A DNA stretch of 64,000 nucleotides. Source: CAVXUB01 sp963764805 (GTDB lineage Bacteria; Actinomycetota; Acidimicrobiia; Acidimicrobiales; Bog-793). The stretch lies in contig CAVXUB010000002.1 in the NCBI GenBank assembly GCA_963764805.1, forward strand, positions 186,001 to 250,000. The letters are read 5' to 3'. The notes under the pieces are model-generated. The model ran no database searches, had not been told where the DNA came from, and saw only the letters and a program-made list of their open reading frames with translations. Position 1 is the stretch's first letter. Each line of letters begins with the position of its first letter. Below are positions 1-7,757 of this stretch, in pieces. The translations under genes and the position numbers were made by a program.

Positions 1-300
1 CTGCCCGAGCTGTTCGGGCGCGGCGAGCAGGAGGTGTTCGACTCGCTGCGGGGACGCCGCCAGACGGGGGCACTGGCGATGGCAGTCGGCCATCCGCAGC
101 GCGCCGTCGCCCAGGTGCTGGAAGGGGCCCGGCTTGCCTCCTCGATACGGCGCAACAGCGTCGGCCATCTCGAGCACCTACGGGCCGGGATCGATGCGGC
201 GGTCCCGCTCGTCTACGTGCCCTACCTGTTCTCACGTACGTCCGGGATCCGCGCCGTCCGCCAGATCGCCACGGCGCTCGCAGACGAGCTGGGCTATTGA
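1..300 (+). CDS. ArsA-like anion-transporting ATPase, C-terminal fragment (partial at window start)
   Basis: Only the last 99 codons are present; the start lies outside the window. The visible part ends in a segment (VPYLFSRT...A.ALADELGY) typical of the C-terminus of the first member of actinobacterial paired ArsA-like ATPases, the Rv3679/Rv3680 type. No P-loop is visible because that part is missing. The stop TGA (298-300) overlaps the TTG start of the next ATPase gene, so the two are probably translationally coupled and may work as a heterodimer. Family assignment rests on the tail sequence plus the adjacent full paralogue. The substrate is unknown; arsenite should not be assumed. Confidence 0.72.
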   Translation: MPELFGRGEQEVFDSLRGRRQTGALAMAVGHPQRAVAQVLEGARLASSIRRNSVGHLEHLRAGIDAAVPLVYVPYLFSRTSGIRAVRQIATALADELGY

Positions 301-1706
301 GTCCGCTGATGCCTTCCGAAGACTCGGCGCGAGGTGGGGCCGGCGGTCCCTCGCTCGCCAGACGATCCGAGAGCGCCGAGGCAGGGGAGGGCGCCCGACC
401 GCCGGGCGATCAGCGTCTCGAGGGGCGCAAGCCGGTACCCGCTGCAGAGGGCGACGGCCGGGCGGGGCTCCGCACCGGTCCGGCACAGGCGGGGCGGGCC
501 GCCATGAACCTGCTTGCCTCCAAGGAGGTGCTGGTCGCCTGCGGACCGGGGGGTGTCGGCAAGACCACGGCGGCGGCGGCGATCGCCGCCCATGTGGCCG
601 CCCACCGAGGCGGGAAGGTCCTCGTGCTGACGGTCGATCCCGCACGCCGGCTGGCCGATGCCCTGGGGATCCGCGGGATCGGGAACGCGGCGCGCCGTGT
701 GCCGGACTCCGCCTTCGAGGCTGCAGGCGTCAAGCCGAGGGGACAGCTGTTCGCGGCGATGCTCGACACCAAGGAGTCGTGGGACGCTCTCGTGCGCAGG
801 CACGCGCCCGACAAGGCGACCGAGGCGAAGATCCTTGCGAACCCGCTCTACCGCAACATCGCGGGGCGCTTCGCGCAGGGCCACGAGTACATCGCGATGG
901 AGCGGCTGTACGAGCTCCACAGCGAGGGCGACTACGACCTGATCGTGGTCGACACCCCTCCCACCCGCAATGCGATCGATCTGTTGGATGCCCCGGAACG
1001 GATGGCGGAGTTCTTCTCGTCGCGGCTCTTGCGCTGGCTGATCGTCCCTTACAGGTCGCGCCTCGTGAACATGGCCTCGCGGCCCTTCTACCAGATAGCC
1101 GACCGCATCCTCGGCACGCAGTTCCTGCAGGACATCGCTGACTTCTTCATCCTCTTCCAGACCATGTACGACGGGTTCGTCACACGGGCGGAAGCCGTGA
1201 AGCGGCTCCTCCGCGACGTCTCGACCACGTTCATGGTGGTGACGACGCTCGAGGCGGTTCCTGCACGGGAGGCGGAGACGTTCGTGCAGCTGCTGCGGGA
1301 GAGGCGCCTCCATCTGGGGCTCCTGGTCTGCAACAAGGTGCTGCCCGAGTACCTCGGCGACCCTGCCTCTAGCGCCGCGGCCGAGGCGATCGGGTCGAGG
1401 GCGGCGGAGCTCGGTGAGAAGCTGGCACCGGCGCTGGCGGCGCGGGCGCCGGACGCCACGCAGGTCGAGCGGGTGCTGCGGGAGGTGGCCACCAGTTTCG
1501 CCAACTTCCAGCGCGTGGCGCGCCGCGAGCAGGTCCTGATGTCGGAGCTGGCCTCGGCGCACGAGGCGACCGCCGCCGTACCCTTCTTCGAGAGCGATGT
1601 CACCGATCTCGGCGGCGTCCTGCGGCTAGGTGCCATGATCCTCGGCTCGCCGAGCGCGCCGGCTCCCGGCCAAGCGGCAGTGCCGAGCATCGAGGACAGG
1701 GGATGA
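297..1706 (+). CDS. ArsA-like ATPase (second member of the pair)
   Basis: This is a predicted cytosolic ATPase of the ArsA/GET3 SIMIBI class. A deviant Walker A (GPGGVGKTT, residues about 83-91) lies just after an internal Met at 504, and a switch segment DTPPTRNAIDLLD follows near residue 216. The lysine at the start of classical deviant P-loops is replaced by Gly-Pro, as in mycobacterial relatives. The TTG at 297 overlaps the upstream stop, but the first 69 residues are low-complexity Ala/Gly/Arg-rich, and ATG 504 with a G-rich stretch upstream is a good alternative start. It pairs with the truncated upstream gene. In mycobacteria this pair lies next to a whiB gene, and here a whiB is 5.5 kb away. 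Confidence 0.85.
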   Translation: MSPLMPSEDSARGGAGGPSLARRSESAEAGEGARPPGDQRLEGRKPVPAAEGDGRAGLRTGPAQAGRAAMNLLASKEVLVACGPGGVGKTTAAAAIAAHVAAHRGGKVLVLTVDPARRLADALGIRGIGNAARRVPDSAFEAAGVKPRGQLFAAMLDTKESWDALVRRHAPDKATEAKILANPLYRNIAGRFAQGHEYIAMERLYELHSEGDYDLIVVDTPPTRNAIDLLDAPERMAEFFSSRLLRWLIVPYRSRLVNMASRPFYQIADRILGTQFLQDIADFFILFQTMYDGFVTRAEAVKRLLRDVSTTFMVVTTLEAVPAREAETFVQLLRERRLHLGLLVCNKVLPEYLGDPASSAAAEAIGSRAAELGEKLAPALAARAPDATQVERVLREVATSFANFQRVARREQVLMSELASAHEATAAVPFFESDVTDLGGVLRLGAMILGSPSAPAPGQAAVPSIEDRG

Positions 1707-1752
1707 GCCAGCCGAGGCACGATTCCGAGCATCGGGGACACGGATGAGCCAG
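1683..1752 (+). repeat. Imperfect direct repeat, about 28 bp, two copies
   Basis: Two near-identical copies begin CCGAGCATCG and end GGATGAGCCAG, at about 1683-1711 and 1725-1752. The first copy contains the stop codon of the ATPase gene. A second small pair (GCAAGCC followed by GAGATGA) follows at about 1791-1826. The duplication lengthens the spacer before the O-methyltransferase gene. Confidence 0.7.
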
Positions 1753-1838
1753 ACCACCGCCACATGCCCGGATGGGCGGGCCCGGTAAGCAAGCCCGAGA
1801 TGACCGATCAGCAAGCCGGAGATGAGCAAGGAGCGATG

Positions 1839-2477
1839 ATGAACATTGCAGAGCCCGCGATCGAGAGCTACGCCGACGCGCACACGACGCCGGTCCCCGA
1901 GCATCTCGTCCATGTCGACGCCGAGACTCGCCAGCATCTCGACTCGCCGGGGATGATGGTCGGGCATCTGGAGGGCCGGTTCCTGGAGATGCTGGTGGCA
2001 TCGATGGGTGCGCGTCGGGTGCTGGAGATCGGCACGTTCAGCGGCTACTCGTCGATCTCGATGGCGGCCGGCCTTCCCGAGGGCGGACGGATCACCACCT
2101 GCGAGCTGTCGTCGCGCCACGCCGAGTTCGCCCGCCGCCACATCGAGTTGGCGGGCCTGAGCGAGGTGATCGAGGTTCGCGAGGGACCTGCGCTCGACAC
2201 GCTTCGGACCGTCGAAGGACCGTTCGACTTCGTGTTCATCGATGCCGACAAGTCCAACTACGCCGCTTATTACGAGGCCGTGCTTCCACTTCTCGCCGAG
2301 CGCGCCCTGATCGCCGTCGACAACACGCTGTGGAGCGGCCGAGTGCTCGACGCCAGCGACGAGAGCCAGGACTCCGTGGCGATGCGACAGTTCAACGATC
2401 AGGTCGTGGCCGACGAGCGGGTGGTCGTGGTGCAGCTGACTGTCCGCGACGGCATCACGCTGATCCGCAAGCGCTAG
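1839..2477 (+). CDS. Class I SAM-dependent O-methyltransferase (caffeoyl-CoA OMT-like family)
   Basis: The protein has about 212 residues and resembles the cation-dependent OMT family 3, which transfers a methyl group from SAM to a catechol-type hydroxyl. Visible motifs are the SAM-binding VLEIGTFSGYSS, then FIDADKSNY (metal/substrate loop) and VDNTLWSGRV, in the usual order. The start was chosen because AAGGAG at 1828-1833 sits 5 nt before ATG 1839; ATG 1836 is adjacent, and an upstream in-frame ATG at 1764 has no ribosome-binding site. The substrate cannot be read from sequence. It stands between the ATPase pair and the PHP gene without clear functional linkage. Confidence 0.85.
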   Translation: MNIAEPAIESYADAHTTPVPEHLVHVDAETRQHLDSPGMMVGHLEGRFLEMLVASMGARRVLEIGTFSGYSSISMAAGLPEGGRITTCELSSRHAEFARRHIELAGLSEVIEVREGPALDTLRTVEGPFDFVFIDADKSNYAAYYEAVLPLLAERALIAVDNTLWSGRVLDASDESQDSVAMRQFNDQVVADERVVVVQLTVRDGITLIRKR

Positions 2478-2514
2478 GCCGCTAGCCCAGCCGCAGGGCC
2501 GCAGGGTCGCCGCT

Positions 2515-3426
2515 TTGATCGACTACCACGTCCACCTCTGGCCACACGCCGAGAGGGCCGACTCGCGCCAGCTCGAGCTGGAGCAGCTCGCCGGCTACTG
2601 CGAGGCGGCGAGGCAGCGGGGGGTGGGGGAGATCGCCTTGACGGAGCACTTCTTCCGTTTCGAGAAGGCGCGCCAGCTGGTGGGGCCGTTCTGGGAAGAG
2701 GCGTCCGACCCGAGGCTCGGCCGGGCTATGGGCCGGTACTGGGACCATCACGCCACCGCTGATCTGGACGACTACGTGGAGCGTGTGCTGGCAGCCAAGG
2801 CGGCAGGCCTGCCGGTGGTGCTCGGGATGGAGGTCGACTACTACGAAGGGCGGATGGACGAGGTCGCTTCGTGGCTCGCCCAGTACCCATTCGACGTCTT
2901 GCTCGGCTCGGTCCACTGGATCGGCGACTGGATGTTCGACGTGCTGGACGTGCCGGTCCAGCTGGAGGAGTGGGACAGCCGGGGAACCGAGCAGGCATGG
3001 CGCTCGTACACGCGGGCGCTGGAGGAGCTGTCCGATTCCGGGACCTGCGATGTCCTCGCCCACCCCGACGTGGTGAAGGTGGCCGGGCGGCGGCCGTCGC
3101 CGGCGCTGCTCGGCGAGTGCGAGGAGCGGATGGCGGAGGCGGCCAGCCGTTCCGGCATGGCAGCCGAGATCTCGTCGGCAGGGTGGCGGAAGCCCGCCCG
3201 GGAGCAGTATCCGTCGGCGAGCCTGCTCTCCCGCTTTGCCGCCAAGGGCGTGCCCGTGACAACCGCATCCGACACACACGGGCGTGCTCTCGTCGCAGAC
3301 CGGCACGCCGCGCTGCGGCACCTCGCCGAGTCGGCGGGGTACACCGGGGTCCGGGCCTTTCGCGGTCGCAAGGGCTTCGACGTCCCCTTCGGCGAGCCGG
3401 AGCCTGCACGGGAAGCGACGCCATGA
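2515..3426 (+). CDS. PHP-domain phosphatase, histidinol-phosphatase-like (HisK/HisJ type)
   Basis: This is a 303-residue metal-dependent phosphoesterase of the PHP superfamily. The metal-binding signatures appear in order: DYHVH at residues 3-7, TEHFF near 43, GMEVDYYEG near 104, SVHW near 125, LAHPDVV near 180 and SDTHGRA near 255. This pattern matches histidinol-phosphatases of the HisJ/HisK type, but no other histidine gene is adjacent; a truncated hisG lies 26 kb away. The start is TTG 2515. Its last codons overlap the next gene through ATGA, so it is probably co-translated with the histidine kinase. A different phosphoester substrate is possible. Confidence 0.8.
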   Translation: MIDYHVHLWPHAERADSRQLELEQLAGYCEAARQRGVGEIALTEHFFRFEKARQLVGPFWEEASDPRLGRAMGRYWDHHATADLDDYVERVLAAKAAGLPVVLGMEVDYYEGRMDEVASWLAQYPFDVLLGSVHWIGDWMFDVLDVPVQLEEWDSRGTEQAWRSYTRALEELSDSGTCDVLAHPDVVKVAGRRPSPALLGECEERMAEAASRSGMAAEISSAGWRKPAREQYPSASLLSRFAAKGVPVTTASDTHGRALVADRHAALRHLAESAGYTGVRAFRGRKGFDVPFGEPEPAREATP

Positions 3427-5051
3427 CCTCCCCGCTCGATCTCGCCCGCCGCTACACAGTCCTCGACGCCAGCGGGCGTGTCCACCTCGAGCGGCTGATG
3501 GCGACGTGGAGCCTGCTCGCCGACCTGTCCTTCTCGGACCTGTTGTTGTACGTGCCGCTCGACCAGGAGTCGCTCGACGGACCTGGCGGCTCGCGCCAGC
3601 TGCAGTTCGTGGTCCTCGGGCAGATCCGGCCGACCACCAGCCAGACCCTCTACGAGCTCGATCTCGTCGGGCAGGTCGTCGTCGGGCGGGAGGTCCCGCT
3701 CGTGCTCGGATGCTGGCAGCAGGGCGTTCTGGCCGCCGGTGAGGAGCGGGGCCCGCTCGGAGAAGGAACAGTCGGCATCCAGTGCATCCCGGTGCGCTGG
3801 CACGGGGACGTCCTCGCCGTGCTGCAGCGGGCCTGGTCCCAGCAGATCGGGCGCCGGCCGGGCCAGCTGGAGCGGATCTACCTCGACCTGTTCGAACGGT
3901 TCTCGGCGATGGTCGCCGACGGGCTGTTCCCGTTCGTGACCGACGACGCCGCCATCGAGGAAGCCCCACGGGTGGGGGACGGGGTGATCGTGCTGGACGA
4001 GTACGCGCGGGTCAGTTTCGCGTCGCCGAATGCCGTCAGCGCTCTCCATCGAATGGGCGTCGTCAGCTCGATCAGCGAGTCGAGCCTGGCCGCGCTCGGC
4101 CTCGAGACGGGCGTGGTGGAGCGCGCCTTCACCACCCGGCTCCCAGCGATCGAGGAGGCCGAGGCGCGGGGGGAGGTGACCGTTCTCTTGCGGTGCATCC
4201 CCCTGATGGCGACGGGCGAGGTCATGGGGGCCGTGATCCTCGTGCGCGACGTGTCCGATCTGCGCCGCCGCGACCGCCTGCTGCTCTCCAAGGACGCGGC
4301 GATCCGCGAGGTGCACCACCGGGTCAAGAACAACCTGCAGACGATCTCCTCGCTGCTGCGGCTGCAGGCACGGCGACTGGAGTCGCCCTCTGCGCAGGAG
4401 CCGTTGCTGGAGGCGGAGCGCCGCGTCCGCTCCATCGCACTGGTGCACGAGCTGCTGTCGCGCGAATCGGGCGACCACGTCCCGTTCGACGAGATCGTCC
4501 ACTCCCTCGTGCGGATGGCCAAGGAGTCGAACGTCTCGGGCCGCCCGATCGCGCTGCGAGTCGACGGAGACGCCGGGGCGTTGCCGACCGACGTGGCGAC
4601 GCCGCTCGCCATCGCACTGGCCGAGCTCCTGCAGAACGCCGTCGAGCACGCCTTCAACGATCCGGCGGCGGTGCGCGGTGCAGTGCTGGGTGGTGCGGAG
4701 CACGCAGCGGAGGGAGCAGCGGAGGGAGCACCGCTCGGAGCAGCGCAGGATGCGGCGCCGGCTTGGAGCGGGGAGAGCTGTCGAATCGACCTCCAGTTCT
4801 CCCGTTCTGGCGACGATCTGGAGGTGGAGGTGAGGGATAACGGGCGTGGACTGCCTGAGGGTTTCGACCTCGACAACACGGGCAGCCTGGGCCTGGCGAT
4901 CGTGCGCGATCTCGTCCGCAGCCAGCTCGAGGGACAGATGGCGATGTCTACCGACGGGGGGACGGTGGTTCGTCTGTCGCTCCCTGTTCGGATCAAGCCG
5001 GGCGGACGCAGGCAGCCGCGACCTGATCCGGGCCTGCTGACGCCTGAATGA
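3423..5051 (+). CDS. pdtaS: PdtaS-like sensor histidine kinase
   Basis: This soluble kinase of 542 residues has no membrane segments. The N-terminal half resembles the GAF-like sensor of PdtaS and is followed by a PAS-like segment (about 190-275). The HisKA_2 phospho-acceptor motif EVHHRVKNNLQ falls at residues 296-306 (His298 or His299). The HATPase domain shows the N-box ELLQNAVEHAFND and the G-box DNGRGLP, then GLAIVRDL. A 35-residue Ala/Gly/Glu-rich insertion lies between the N- and G-boxes (nt about 4675-4775), including two copies of a 12-bp repeat. The expected partner, ANTAR regulator PdtaR, is encoded separately at 51850. In mycobacteria the pair controls translation or termination through RNA binding. 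Start ATG 3423 overlaps the upstream stop (ATGA). Confidence 0.9.
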   Translation: MTSPLDLARRYTVLDASGRVHLERLMATWSLLADLSFSDLLLYVPLDQESLDGPGGSRQLQFVVLGQIRPTTSQTLYELDLVGQVVVGREVPLVLGCWQQGVLAAGEERGPLGEGTVGIQCIPVRWHGDVLAVLQRAWSQQIGRRPGQLERIYLDLFERFSAMVADGLFPFVTDDAAIEEAPRVGDGVIVLDEYARVSFASPNAVSALHRMGVVSSISESSLAALGLETGVVERAFTTRLPAIEEAEARGEVTVLLRCIPLMATGEVMGAVILVRDVSDLRRRDRLLLSKDAAIREVHHRVKNNLQTISSLLRLQARRLESPSAQEPLLEAERRVRSIALVHELLSRESGDHVPFDEIVHSLVRMAKESNVSGRPIALRVDGDAGALPTDVATPLAIALAELLQNAVEHAFNDPAAVRGAVLGGAEHAAEGAAEGAPLGAAQDAAPAWSGESCRIDLQFSRSGDDLEVEVRDNGRGLPEGFDLDNTGSLGLAIVRDLVRSQLEGQMAMSTDGGTVVRLSLPVRIKPGGRRQPRPDPGLLTPE

Positions 5052-5213
5052 TGCCCGAACGACGGCTGCCGCCGCGGAGCGTCAGATTGGGCCATCAGGT
5101 TGACGGCCGGAGGATGATCTTGGTGTGGTGATCTGCGAGTATGCCGGCCCCTCGGTGAGGACCGCCGCCAGAAATTGCGCAAGGGCGTGCACACGGCAGG
5201 CGTCCTACATCCG

Positions 5214-5918
5214 ATGGAGCTGGCACCAGTGATCTCGGAGTTCCCGCCTTCCGGCGACGACTCCTCCCCGATCGGGTACTCGGCCGCGGCCGAAGGCCCC
5301 TACGACGCCACGATCACGCCGATCACCGGCGTCCCGGCGGTCGTCTACGCCAGCTCCGACCTGTCGCGGGCACCGGACCAGGGTCAGGCGGATGACGGAG
5401 CCGCCACAGACCCGCGCACCTTCTCGCCACGCCCGGGGGTGTTCCCCGAGACGCTCCCCGGGCGAGGCGAGGGCGAGTTCGCCAACCTCTACCAGCAACA
5501 GCACGAGCGCCTGGTGCGCCTGGCATTCGTCTTGACGGGGTCGCGCGAGATCGCCGAGGACGTGGTGCAGGACTCGTTCGTGCGCCTCTACAAGCACTGG
5601 CGGACGGCCGAGCACCCGGACCGCTACGTGCGCCAGATCGTCGTCAACGAGTGCCGATCACACCATCGCCGGTCGGGACGCGAGCGTGACCGGCGTGCCC
5701 TCCTCTACGTAGTGGACTCGACGCTCGACCGCCACGGCGTGGAGCTCGCCGATGTCCTTCTCGACCTTCCCTACAGGCAGCGGGCGGCCATCGTCCTGCG
5801 GTTCTATTCGGACCTGAGCGAGAACGAGATCGCCCACGTGCTCGGGTGCCGTCCGGGCACCGTGGGCTCGCTCATCCACCGGGGGCTCGAGCGGCTGCGC
5901 AAGGCGATCAACGAATGA
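5214..5918 (+). CDS. ECF-type RNA polymerase sigma factor (SigE family)
   Basis: Sigma-70 region 2 is clear (FANLYQQQHERLVRLAF, then AEDVVQDSFVRLYKHW), followed by region 4 (LPYRQRAAIVLRFY, SENEIAHVLGCRPGTVGSLI, ERLRKAI). Region 2 is preceded by an unusually long N-terminal extension, about 85 residues from ATG 5214 and 98 from TTG 5175. Neither start has a convincing ribosome-binding site, and GTG 5229 with GGAG 9 nt upstream is a third option. The stop overlaps the start of the next gene, a single-pass membrane protein. This is the usual arrangement for an ECF sigma factor and its anti-sigma partner. Confidence 0.85.
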   Translation: MELAPVISEFPPSGDDSSPIGYSAAAEGPYDATITPITGVPAVVYASSDLSRAPDQGQADDGAATDPRTFSPRPGVFPETLPGRGEGEFANLYQQQHERLVRLAFVLTGSREIAEDVVQDSFVRLYKHWRTAEHPDRYVRQIVVNECRSHHRRSGRERDRRALLYVVDSTLDRHGVELADVLLDLPYRQRAAIVLRFYSDLSENEIAHVLGCRPGTVGSLIHRGLERLRKAINE

Positions 5919-7189
5919 GCATCGAGGAGCAGCTTCGCCGGAGCCTTTCCGAGCGGGCCAGTGCAGTTCGCACCACACCGGACGAGATCGACCTGGCGAG
6001 ACGGATCAGCGGCTCCTACCGGGCCGTCGATCGATCGCAACGGGTCCTGCGAGTGGCTGCGATCGTGGTGGTGGCGGCGTCAGCGGGCGGGGTCGTGGGG
6101 GCGTTCGCCAATCGCGGCTCGCCGGCTGTCCAGGTGCAGACGGCAGCCGAGCATCCCGGAAGTTCGGGAACGCACGATGGCACAGATCACGCTCGCGGTG
6201 CGGGCTCGAAGCGCGGAGGTGGCGGTGCGCCGACCACCACGTCGCCGACCGCCTTCGCCTACTCGACGGCTCCCCAGCGTCTCGTGACGGCCGACGGGTT
6301 GACTGTCAACTGGGCTGTCACAACTGCGGCGAGCCCGATGGCGGTGCCGCTGGCTGCTGATCAGTACGCCTGCGTGCAGCCGAAGATCGTCTCCCTCACG
6401 ATCTCGGGCGGCGCCCCGCTGGCGAGCGGCACGGGGGTCATCGGCTTGCCCGGCGTGGCGCCGGACGGGCTTGCCTTCGTCAGCTCCGGGGCGTTCCAGT
6501 CGAGCGCCAAGACCTCCGGATGGTGGACGATCCTCGAGACGGGCAATGACATCTCGGACGTGGCGGTCGAGTTCCCCTGGGGCGAGATCGAGCACGTGAG
6601 CTCGGGCGCAGACGGTGGAGTGGCCGTCGTCGCCGGCGTGGCCCCGAGCGGCTACGAGCCTTCGTCCGGAAGCGCCTTCGCCAGCGCCGTCGCCGAGGAC
6701 TCGAGCGGCAGGTCGCAGTCCTCCATCGGCTTCTACCTCGGCGGGGCGACTGTGGTGTCGGGAGAGGCAACTCCCGCCGGCGGCAACTGCCGCCCTGCTG
6801 CCACCTTCAGCTCGTCCTTGTCCGGCGGCCAGCAACAAGCGGAGTCGACGCCGGCCGATCCCGTGGTGGCGGCCGGCAACGTGGTGCAAGCTTTCGAGCA
6901 GGCCTACACCATCAACCCGATATTCGGCATGGCTGCGAACCTGTCGGCCGTGGCGTTCGGGCCGGGCGAGGGCTGCAGCGTCGTGCTGCCGGCCCAGGGA
7001 CAGAAGGTTCATGCCGACAGCGTGAGCCTGCCGGACGCCACGGTCTACGCCGTCGCCTTCCCGACGCCCGAGAAGGCTCTTGTGGTCTACAAGCTGTCGG
7101 GGGAGCTCACCGAGACCGGGACCGCCGTGCTCCAGGGGGGGAGCTGGAAGGTGAGCCAGGGCACCTACTGCTCTGACATGCGCAGCTGA
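5915..7189 (+). CDS. Single-pass membrane protein co-encoded with the sigma factor (possible anti-sigma factor)
   Basis: The protein has 424 residues and starts at ATG 5915, overlapping the sigma-factor stop (ATGA). It has a short cytosolic N-terminus (about 40 residues, with EEQLRRSLSERA), one transmembrane segment at about residues 43-65 (VLRVAAIVVVAASAGG) and a large Ser/Thr/Gly-rich extracytoplasmic domain. The topology and coupling fit an anti-sigma factor, and similar N-termini are found next to actinobacterial SigE-family factors. No zinc-binding HxxxCxxC motif is present, so it is not a ZAS-type anti-sigma. The external domain is unrecognised and has several cysteines that could form disulfides. 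Confidence 0.7.
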   Translation: MSIEEQLRRSLSERASAVRTTPDEIDLARRISGSYRAVDRSQRVLRVAAIVVVAASAGGVVGAFANRGSPAVQVQTAAEHPGSSGTHDGTDHARGAGSKRGGGGAPTTTSPTAFAYSTAPQRLVTADGLTVNWAVTTAASPMAVPLAADQYACVQPKIVSLTISGGAPLASGTGVIGLPGVAPDGLAFVSSGAFQSSAKTSGWWTILETGNDISDVAVEFPWGEIEHVSSGADGGVAVVAGVAPSGYEPSSGSAFASAVAEDSSGRSQSSIGFYLGGATVVSGEATPAGGNCRPAATFSSSLSGGQQQAESTPADPVVAAGNVVQAFEQAYTINPIFGMAANLSAVAFGPGEGCSVVLPAQGQKVHADSVSLPDATVYAVAFPTPEKALVVYKLSGELTETGTAVLQGGSWKVSQGTYCSDMRS

Positions 7190-7207
7190 GCGGCGCTGCC
7201 GAGGTCC

Positions 7208-7498
7208 TCAGGACGCCCTTCGCTGGCGGGCCAGCCAGGCTTTGCGGATCTTCCTGCGCTCTTCTTCCGACGTCCCGCCCCACACCCCCGACTCCTGGTT
7301 GGTCGCCAGAGCGAACTCCAGGCACGGCTCGAGCGACTCGCACCCCTGGCAGACGGCCTTGGCCGCATCGATCTGGTCGATCGCCAGGCCAGTCGTGCCG
7401 ATCGGGAAGAACAGGTCCGGGTCGGTGTCGCGGCACGCGGCCTGCTTGCGCCAATCGTCGGTGTCCCACTCCACCGAGCGGTTCCAGGTGAGGGCCAC
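7208..7498 (-). CDS. WhiB-family iron-sulfur transcription regulator
   Basis: This is a 96-residue Wbl protein. Four cysteines (C22, C50, C53, C59 from the chosen start; pattern AAC...CQGC...EPC) would bind a 4Fe-4S cluster, and GVWGG at about 71-75 is the Wbl turn that contacts SigA. The basic tail (RRKIRKAWLARQRR) would bind DNA. Start GTG 7498 was chosen because AGGAGG (7508-7503) precedes it at about 4-5 nt; a longer frame to 7561 is not supported. The length and proximity to pdtaS (as in mycobacteria, Rv3219/Rv3220c) favour a WhiB1-like protein, but subgroup is not certain. A promoter and a CRP/FNR-like site lie upstream. Confidence 0.92.
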   Translation of the reverse strand: MALTWNRSVEWDTDDWRKQAACRDTDPDLFFPIGTTGLAIDQIDAAKAVCQGCESLEPCLEFALATNQESGVWGGTSEEERRKIRKAWLARQRRAS

Positions 7499-7652
7499 CC
7501 TGCCTCCTCTTGAGGGTCTCTCCACGGACAACCAGCGGTTCGGGCCGGCCTGTGATTCCATTCACAAGATCGGCGCCCGTCCGGTCCTATCGAGGACTTG
7601 CCAGAGGACGAGTTGCCGAAACATGCTTCCGGCTCGATGACTGCCGGTCATA

Positions 7653-7681
7653 ATGCTAGCGACGGGCCGGCGCGACTGCAA
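7653..7681 (-). promoter_or_regulatory. Predicted sigma-70 type promoter for whiB
   Basis: On the minus strand TTGCAG (7681-7676) is followed after exactly 17 nt by TAGCAT (7658-7653). Transcription would start near 7646 and give a leader of about 148 nt before GTG 7498. Confidence 0.6.
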
Positions 7682-7684
7682 GCA

Positions 7685-7700
7685 TGTGTTCACGATCACA
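7685..7700. promoter_or_regulatory. CRP/FNR-family-like binding site between whiB and the glycerophosphodiesterase gene
   Basis: The sequence TGTGT-N6-TCACA differs from the CRP consensus TGTGA-N6-TCACA at one position. It lies directly upstream of the whiB -35 box, centred at about -46.5 from the predicted start. It is also 58 bp before the divergent GTG at 7758. A weaker half-matching site (TGTGA-N6-CCACC) lies at 7729-7744. Confidence 0.5.
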
Positions 7701-7757
7701 TAGCAAGTCCAAGAGTCAGTCCGCCACTGTGATCCTCGCCACCGAGAACCTGCCGCT

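Noticed and set aside
294..1562. Long minus-strand open frame opposite the ArsA-like ATPase
   Set aside because: It is the mirror of a clear P-loop ATPase gene, has no recognisable domain, and such antisense frames are expected at this GC content.
2871..3422. Upstream extension of the PdtaS frame into the PHP gene
   Set aside because: The extension is Arg/Pro-rich nonsense overlapping the PHP phosphatase; ATG 3423 with ATGA coupling fits the family N-terminus.
7729..7744. Second CRP-like site (TGTGA-N6-CCACC)
   Set aside because: Only one half matches; it is mentioned with the main site but not called.
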